Shown piece by piece: positions 58,450-64,000 of a DNA stretch of 64,000 nucleotides. The DNA comes from Selaginella tamariscina (Eukaryota > Streptophyta > Lycopodiopsida > Selaginellales > Selaginellaceae), in NCBI GenBank assembly GCA_003024785.1, contig PUQB01000097.1:1-64000 (forward strand), read 5' to 3'. Made by a program: the position numbers and the translations under genes. The stretch's first letter is position 1. Every line of letters begins with the position of its first letter. The notes under the pieces were generated by a model. The model saw nothing but the letters and a program-made list of their open reading frames with translations, had not been told where the DNA came from and searched no databases.

Positions 58450-58892
58450 AAATAGTGTTTGTACAATTGTGCACAAATATCCATCGTTTTGACTGCTTTT
58501 GTTGAAGGCATGGAATTTGCTTCACAGCTCTTCCTTTTTCTAAATGGTGTCTTTAAAGAGGATGTGACTTCTTCACCAAGTTTGTAGTTCATCTTGCAAG
58601 CAAGACAATGAAATTTGCATGTGCTCGTGGGATCGCTACACTGCTTACATGGTATACCATACCCACCGAACAAAAGCGACGTGCTATTCCTTTTGATGTT
58701 AATAAGAGTATTTATTTCATACTTTGGAATTGATGCATGCTCCATTGTCATCTTGATATGGATCGACAAATGGTCATGGTGATTTAACACCTTGCGAGGA
58801 CACATAAGATCCTCAACAACAACATAAGATTGTCCCAGGTGTTGCTCGACGACATGTACAATTTTGATGGTAACCTCCATTTTGCTCTCCAT
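58450..58892 (-). pseudogene. PLATZ-like protein, copy D (internally deleted)
   Basis: Lacks the N-terminal NCNWLVKFIDACGE part, having fused the first bases of the gene to the GGYHQN region in a shifted frame. It then keeps VEDLMCPRKVLNHHDHLSIH, EINTLINIKRNS, a shortened GGYGIPCKQCSD and CKFHCLACKMNYKLGEEV with the FRKRKSCEANS tail. The usual stop is lost, so the frame runs on to YKHYFYQ. The open frame is preserved over about 150 codons despite the deletions. Confidence 0.8.
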
Positions 58893-58949
58893 CCTAAACC
58901 TAATTTAATTTAAAAAACCCTTAAATTGTGAACTTCTGGATTTCGTATA

Positions 58950-59033
58950 TGCAGGAATGCTATGCCCGTTGGAACTTAGAACCATCTAGTTCAGCACTGG
59001 ACGATCGTGGTTGTAAATGATAGTGACTATCAG
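58950..59033 (+). pseudogene. Stray MADS C-terminal exon copy
   Basis: After TATGCAG it starts GAATGCTATGCCCGTTGGAA and ends VVVNDSDYQ at a GTACTA donor. This resembles the exon at about 60165-60280 of the minus-strand MADS remnant (GGAATGCTTATGTCAGGAAT ... VVVDSADNYQ). It carries a stop and no neighbouring exons are certain, though 59085-59215 (CAVWFGELEPVKHAQ) could be a partner. Confidence 0.4.
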
Positions 59034-59229
59034 GTACTAATCTCACACACACACAATTCAATATACATAACGGGATCATGGAAACACTGTGCAGTGTGGT
59101 TTGGTGAGTTAGAGCCTGTAAAGCATGCACAGATGGCATTGTCAAGCTGGAGCTGTCCTACTAGTACTCCTACGTTAACAACTCAGACTTTTAACAATTC
59201 AGACTACGTTTAAGAAAATGAAGAGTAAG

Positions 59230-60040
59230 CTCGTGTGGGAGATGATGGTGCAGGTGAGAGAGAGAGAAAGAGAGAGAACATATTGTTGATGATTAAGCTT
59301 ATACACATCCATACAGAGTTGCATGTATATATAGACAGACACACATATTACATAACATGAAGATAAGAAAATGCCTTGGTGAAAGGCTGTCCAAAACAAG
59401 GTATTACACACAATATTCATTTTATATGGATACACAGACATGCACATGAACATATAGATACATACACACACATTCATATATGATAAAGAAAGAGAACTGT
59501 GCATATCTATACATATACATTTAGAGAGAGACAAAAGAGAACGCTTTCACATTCTAATTAGTGATAATTAATTAAATTAAAACCAAGGAAAAACACGTGT
59601 TTTACAAAATATTATATATAACAAATGATGAAATGCATTAACCCTGAAGGTCTTTTTAATTTATATCTTGTAAATGCGTATAAAATCATTTAAATAATTA
59701 AGTTAATTAATGAAACTAGCGGACATGCACATGCATAGATACACACATTATAGGAAGTGTGTACTTAAACACACACACACATTATAGGAAGTATGTGTAA
59801 TTAAATATACAAACACATTTTTGTTTACTCACAATTGATTTTGTATACACATTTTGTAGTCTTGTTATCCAAATCGGACGTGTAATAATACAATGCAACA
59901 TTAAGTTGTGACTAATCAACAGTCTTGCTGTGCCATCTTCATTTCTAAAGTCATTAAAACTCTGGACAAAGTTTAAGCAACAGTTAAAATAGGAATTTAA
60001 ATGAACCACCTATTTAGAATTAGGCTTCAGTTTCAGCATG
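59230..60040. other. Gene-free microsatellite-bearing stretch
   Basis: Mixed AC/AG/AT simple repeats, with ATTATAGGAAGT(G/A)TGTGTA repeated at 59748 and 59781. No gene can be supported. Confidence 0.5.
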
Positions 60041-60044
60041 AAGC

Positions 60045-61206
60045 TTATTGAGAAGAATCAACTTGAGACTCAGGAACAGAATCCTGACAATCGAACTCCA
60101 TGTCCAAGTTAAATGACTGCATAACAAAATTCTGCGTGTGCGTGTGTGTGCGTGTTATTACCTGATAGTTATCAGCACTATCAACTACAACACTCTGTCC
60201 CCCGTTCTCTAATGACTCAAACTGTCCAAACTGTCCAAATGTAGCTTGGCCTCCAACACGCATTCCTGACATAAGCATTCCTACATAAACGAGTTTCTTT
60301 GTAAGTGTATGGAGAGAGCCAGAGAGAGGGGGAGAGATGTGCGTGTGCGTAGGTGCACATATATTTATACCATATTATGCATGCATATCCCGGCTACTTA
60401 TATTTAAACATTTATAAACTAATCGTTAGGGTTCTAGGGTGTATCACCTTGGTTAAACTCAATATTTGGACTAAACATAAAAGTGCCCTGATCTGCAACA
60501 TAGTACCCTGACGACCGAGAACAAAATGCTTCATTTTCAGGATCTTCTCTGCATTCGTGTAACACATATTAAGTGGCACACCCACATTTACACACAGTAA
60601 CCTACTTGATTATCTCAGCATCCTTCTGAAGCCAAGAGGTACCCAATGCAGAGAGCTCATGCTAGAACAATACAAAAGAATTCAAAAGAAAAAAAAATTA
60701 GTATAAGAAGACTATACATTAATATAACTGCACACCTCTTTCATGTTATAATCAAGTATTTGGAGCTGATGCTGTTAAAATCAAAACCAACAACGTTAAC
60801 CACGCACAATCACAGTACGTGTGTGTACACGTACCTTCCGTAACCGTATTTTGTCAATAGTAGTTTGTACTTGCAGCTCCATTTGCATAAGTTCTTCATA
60901 ACTGAGTGGATCTAGATCACCATCATCCCCTTCAAACAGCCTTCAAAAACCGTGGTATACAATGTTAATACTAATTATTATTTTATTAAGTCATTATTAA
61001 ATAAATAATAACATGCATTACAACCTCAAACGCCTCTGAGCATTCTCGTTTTCATGCCGAAGCCTAGTTAACTCCTCTTGTGCAAGCTGAAATATAAATG
61101 TAGGTCTTCAATTGTCAATAATAATAAAACTAACTAGCATATGATGGAGGTGATTAGCTTTAGATTGTACATTGGTACAATCTCCTTTCATATCGTAAAT
61201 TGGCAT
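60045..61206 (-). pseudogene. MIKC-type MADS gene, K-domain and C-terminal exons
   Basis: Minus-strand exons with good splice sites: 61206-61156 (VQHANLRYERRLYQC), about 61089-61025 (LAQEELTRLRHENENAQRRL), about 60946-60840 (LFEGDDGDLDPLSYEELMQM, ELQVQTTIDKIRLRK), about 60779-60739 (HQLQILDYNMKE), about 60650-60608 (HELSALGTSWLQKDAEIIK), about 60548-60448 (SGYYVADQGTFMFSP), about 60280-60162 (GMLMSGMRVGGQATFGQFGQ) and a last exon ending VPESQVDSSQ at the stop at 60045. The heptad pattern of LSYEELMQMELQ followed by IRLRK is that of the keratin-like K-domain, through which MIKC MADS transcription factors dimerise. The frame is clean, but no MADS DNA-binding exon is found upstream to the window end, so it is a 5'-truncated gene or part of a longer one with a distant first exon. 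Confidence 0.75.
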
Positions 61207-61329
61207 GTTGAACCTGGAAACAAACATTTGGATGAGTAACTGTAATAAATGTGTGTGTGCGTGCGTGTGTGTGAGACCTCGAGTAGTTCCCTGTGTGTGT
61301 GTGTATAGACATATATCTCATGTGTTTAG

Positions 61330-61904
61330 GCGCAAGCCAACGAAGTCAAGGCACAGTACTTACCCAACGAACTAAAGAGGACGAGGATCAATGTAATATG
61401 TTTCATGGAGTCTCCTGATACGATTCCGGAATCTACAAAACGGACGGTAAACACTTCACCGAATAAAAGTCTCGAGAATAACAGTCATCGTCCGAGGCAC
61501 AGGAGACGATCGTCCGGCTCCAGTTTCTCCGATGAACCTGGCAAACCTCCTCTATCTCCTTTCCATCCCTCGTCTGGGTAAGTCTCTCTCTCTCTCTCTT
61601 TCTATATATATATATATATATGAAAATAAAGATAGAACAGGGTTCATAATATGTAACAAAGTAACGAAGATACAATAAAATAATGTGAAAACATGTATAG
61701 TATAGCATATGTATGTATGTATAGTTTTGGTTTATACTTGCTGTGTTGTGTATCAACATGTATGTGTCTGTGTGTGCATGTGTACATTATTTAATAACAA
61801 TATATACTTGATTCTACAGTGGTGGAGGGGACAGATATTTCAGACAGTCACGTACATCTCGAAGAACTTCTGTTGCTTCGTCATTCGACGACGATCTCAG
61901 ATAA
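61330..61904 (+). CDS. Basic Ser/Arg-rich protein, last two exons
   Basis: Exon 61330-61577 reads ANEVKAQYLPNELKRTRINV, ESPDTIPESTKRTVNTSPNK, HRPRHRRRSSGSSFSDEPGK and PPLSPFHPSSG to a GTAAGT donor. The exon from 61820 reads GGGDRYFRQSRTSRRTSVAS then SFDDDLR and TAA at 61902-61904. The join is in phase and open throughout. The product is basic and rich in Ser, Arg and Pro, with several SP and TP sites, as in a phosphorylated microtubule- or nucleic-acid-binding tail. I do not recognise the family. It may be only the 3' end of a larger gene, since the first exon follows an AG (TGTGTTTAG). An inverted copy of the last exon lies at 55247-55326. Confidence 0.6.
61580..61819 (+). other. Intron of the Ser/Arg-rich gene, duplicated at 55330-55570
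   Basis: Begins GTAAGTCTCTCTCTC and ends TTCTACAG. Its 3' two-thirds match the inverted copy (TTATGAACCTGTTCTAT, GTTGATACACAACACAGCAAG), showing that intron and exon were duplicated together. Confidence 0.7.
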
Positions 61905-62079
61905 TATATAAATATAAAATGAATTTATTATACAGAAATTCTTGCACTTTAGACAGAGTGTGTCAATTATGATTAAAAATCGTAGTTAACGTGTTAATAC
62001 TGTTAATTTGGTTTTTGAAATCGATAATGTTTTATTTAATTTTAATATAAAGCCGGACTAAATACGATCGAACGTATAA

Positions 62080-62650
62080 TTTTATTATTTATTCCATTTA
62101 TTATTTATATACTAAATTTGTGATAAGTTCATTATATCGTATAATTAAAATCAAAATACGACTGTATCATAAATAGATCAGTCTTCTTCAATGGCTGATT
62201 CTATCTGGCTTTAATAACCTATTAAAATTAATATTAAATTAACCGTACTACCACGTAAATTTAATTTAATTTCTCAATTAGAAGCTGTGTGATTTCAATC
62301 ATAATTAGAATGATCTCTCTGCAAGAATTTCTGTATAATAAATTCATTATATTATATATATTATATGAGATCAAACTCATATCGCACTTAAACCGAACGG
62401 AATATTCTTTAGATCATAATGAATATTCTTTTGTATGATTTAGCTTATTTGACTGGTGCATTTTGCAACTTTAATTAAAGGAATATGAGTCTCAATGTAG
62501 CGATAGACAACCCACACGCACTACCTTTAATGTATAATATGTCATTAAAGGTAGTTAACCTTTAAGGAATTAACTGATATAACCTGGATCATATGCTTAA
62601 AGGTAGTGGGCTTCAATATATAAGTTATAAGGTTGTAGGATTGTACTGTG
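62080..62650. repeat. Inverted repeat B, right arm (PLATZ upstream region)
   Basis: Partner of 53085-53720. Contains a 13-base element CTACCTTTAATGT and its inverse ATTAAAGGTAG about ten bases apart at 62521-62556, a small palindrome also found upstream of copies A and B. Confidence 0.75.
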
Positions 62651-62660
62651 AAGTTTGAAA

Positions 62661-63196
62661 ATGGAGAGCCCTAATTGCAATTGGTTAATCAAGTTTATAA
62701 ATGCTTGTGGAGAAAATGGAGGTTACCATGAAAATTGTACATGTCGTCGGGCAGCACCCATGACAGTCTTCTGCTGTACTTGTGAAGATCTTGTGTGTCC
62801 TCACAAGGTGGTAGGTCACCACGACCATTCGCTTATCCATATGAAGATGACAATGAAGCATGCATCAATTCCAAACTACGAAATAGATACTCTTATTAAC
62901 ATCAAAGACGTGCACAGGAATAGTAGGTCACTTTTGTTCATAAACAGGCCTAACAAGGAGAACTTCAAGAAATTCATTGGTAGGAAGTGTGTGGGTGTGG
63001 TAGACCATGTGAGCAGTGTAGTGACTATGCGAGTGTTTGCAAGTTTTGCTGTCTTGCTTGCAAGATGAACTACATGTTTGCTCATCCTACTGAAGAAGTC
63101 ACATTCTCTTTAGAGACACCATCTAGGAAAAGAAAGAGTTGTGAAGCAGAATCTATGCCTTCACCAAAAATAGCCAAAACGATGAATATTGCATAA
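62661..63196 (+). pseudogene. PLATZ-like zinc-binding protein, copy E
   Basis: The best-preserved copy for motif order: MESPNCNWLIKFINACGENG, TVFCCTCEDLVCPHKVVGHH, EIDTLINIKDVHRNSRSLLF, RPNKENFKKF, then after one missing base near 62983-62990 (GTGTGTGGGTG, against GTGTGTTGGGTG in copy A) CGRPCEQCSD, CKFCCLACKMNYMFAHP and the basic tail SRKRKSCEAESMPSPKIAKT to TAA at 63194. The span is 536 bases, one short of a whole number of codons. It has the same strand and gene structure as copy C, and is intronless. PLATZ function and DNA binding are as for copy A. It may be functional if the missing base is an assembly error. Confidence 0.85.
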
Positions 63197-63199
63197 TTT

Positions 63200-63898
63200 G
63201 TATGTTAACCAATAAATTATCAATATCTATAAATATTGAGAAAATTACACACACACACATATAGAGAGAGAGACACACATACATATGTGTGTGTGTATGC
63301 ATTTTACTACATTCTAGTGTAGGGTTAAAAAAAAAAATAAAAAACCAAACAAGAGATGCATATGCATTTCTCTGTTACACACAGACACACACACACTGTA
63401 ATGTAAGCATTATATATGCACATGTTTCCTTTTACATTTCTTATCGCTTATTCAGAGTCGTTGGATTCCAATATTAAAACCCTTTATTATTAATTAACTT
63501 AATCAATTTTTTATTTTTTATACATTGGAGAATATAAATCAATCTTATCTATGTAAATGATTCAATATATATATCATTTTCCTTTGGTTTCAACATTTGC
63601 AAACTATTTAAAATTTAAACCACTTATAATGAAAATGAAAGGAGCTGGAACTCTTATACGCATATGCTAATGTAAATGTGTATATGAAGTATGTATTATA
63701 TAAAACAAACTATATTGAAATACTTAAAAAGATATTTACAAAAAGTAAATAGTAACGAGTGCTTTTTCATCATTCACGTAACATACACATAAACACGCGT
63801 GGTAAAGTCAAGCCTGGACAACGAGATTTGTTAAGGGTATATTTATTTATTATAGTATATATATATACACACACACATAGATTCTTGTGATTTAATAC

Positions 63899-63934
<36 letters not shown>

Positions 63935-64000
63935 AATGTTTATATTCTCAAGACATTTTCTATATTTTCATAAACTTCAAACTGGGTCAGTAGAGTATAG
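63200..64000. repeat. PLATZ downstream flank of copy E, inverted relative to A, B and D
   Basis: Contains the reverse of the shared 3' flank (AACCACTTATAATGAAAATG, TGCATATGCATTTCTC) followed by (TA)n at 63905-63930. No gene is seen. Confidence 0.65.

Overview
The window looks like a nuclear contig from an AT-rich, repeat-rich land plant. The plant evidence is a PLATZ zinc-binding family, a MADS K-domain, a DDM1/LSH-type SNF2 piece, a Ty3/gypsy chromodomain element and an interstitial CCCTAAA tract. An axonemal dynein heavy chain is spread over about 14 kb, so the lineage has, or recently had, motile sperm (bryophyte, lycophyte, fern or similar). Genes are split by short GT-AG introns that are full of (AC)n, (AT)n and (AG)n microsatellites. 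Few genes look intact; most of the window is duplicated and decaying sequence.

Layout. 1-714: end of a Ty3/gypsy chromovirus and its LTR. 0.6-10.3 kb: a tandemly duplicated unit of roughly 4.4-4.6 kb carrying an unrecognised minus-strand exon, a long AT-rich leader and Fic-domain copies, then an unduplicated tail. 10.5-14.5 kb: a decayed coding-like block, an AT-rich stretch and a third copy of the unknown exon. 14.5-20.7 kb: an inverted-repeat-bounded segment with a DDM1/LSH fragment (-) and a leucine-rich-repeat gene remnant (+). 20.7-22.4 kb: an unrecognised plus-strand gene made of small exons starting GATGAT. 23.8-26.4 kb: another Fic cluster with an inverted leader. 28.4-42.15 kb: the minus-strand dynein heavy chain remnant, from its N-terminus to AAA4. 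42.5-46 kb: a tail-to-tail pair of Fic genes, including the copy that best keeps the catalytic motif. 46.4 kb: a short LTR. 47-64 kb: five PLATZ-like copies in a nest of inverted duplications, with a MADS K-domain remnant, a basic Ser/Arg-rich two-exon gene and a copia fragment.

How it hangs together. Two local families dominate. The Fic (AMPylation-fold) family occurs in clusters that repeatedly place a compact plus-strand form tail-to-tail with an intron-bearing minus-strand form. The PLATZ family is spread by inverted duplication together with neighbouring exons. The dynein, LRR and DDM1 pieces look like single remnants. The dynein has a nonsense codon at the AAA1 Walker B, missing AAA2 and several short deletions, so it is probably a pseudogene. 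Many of its other frame breaks sit in homopolymers and could be assembly error. All identifications come from reading motifs by eye; no database search was run.
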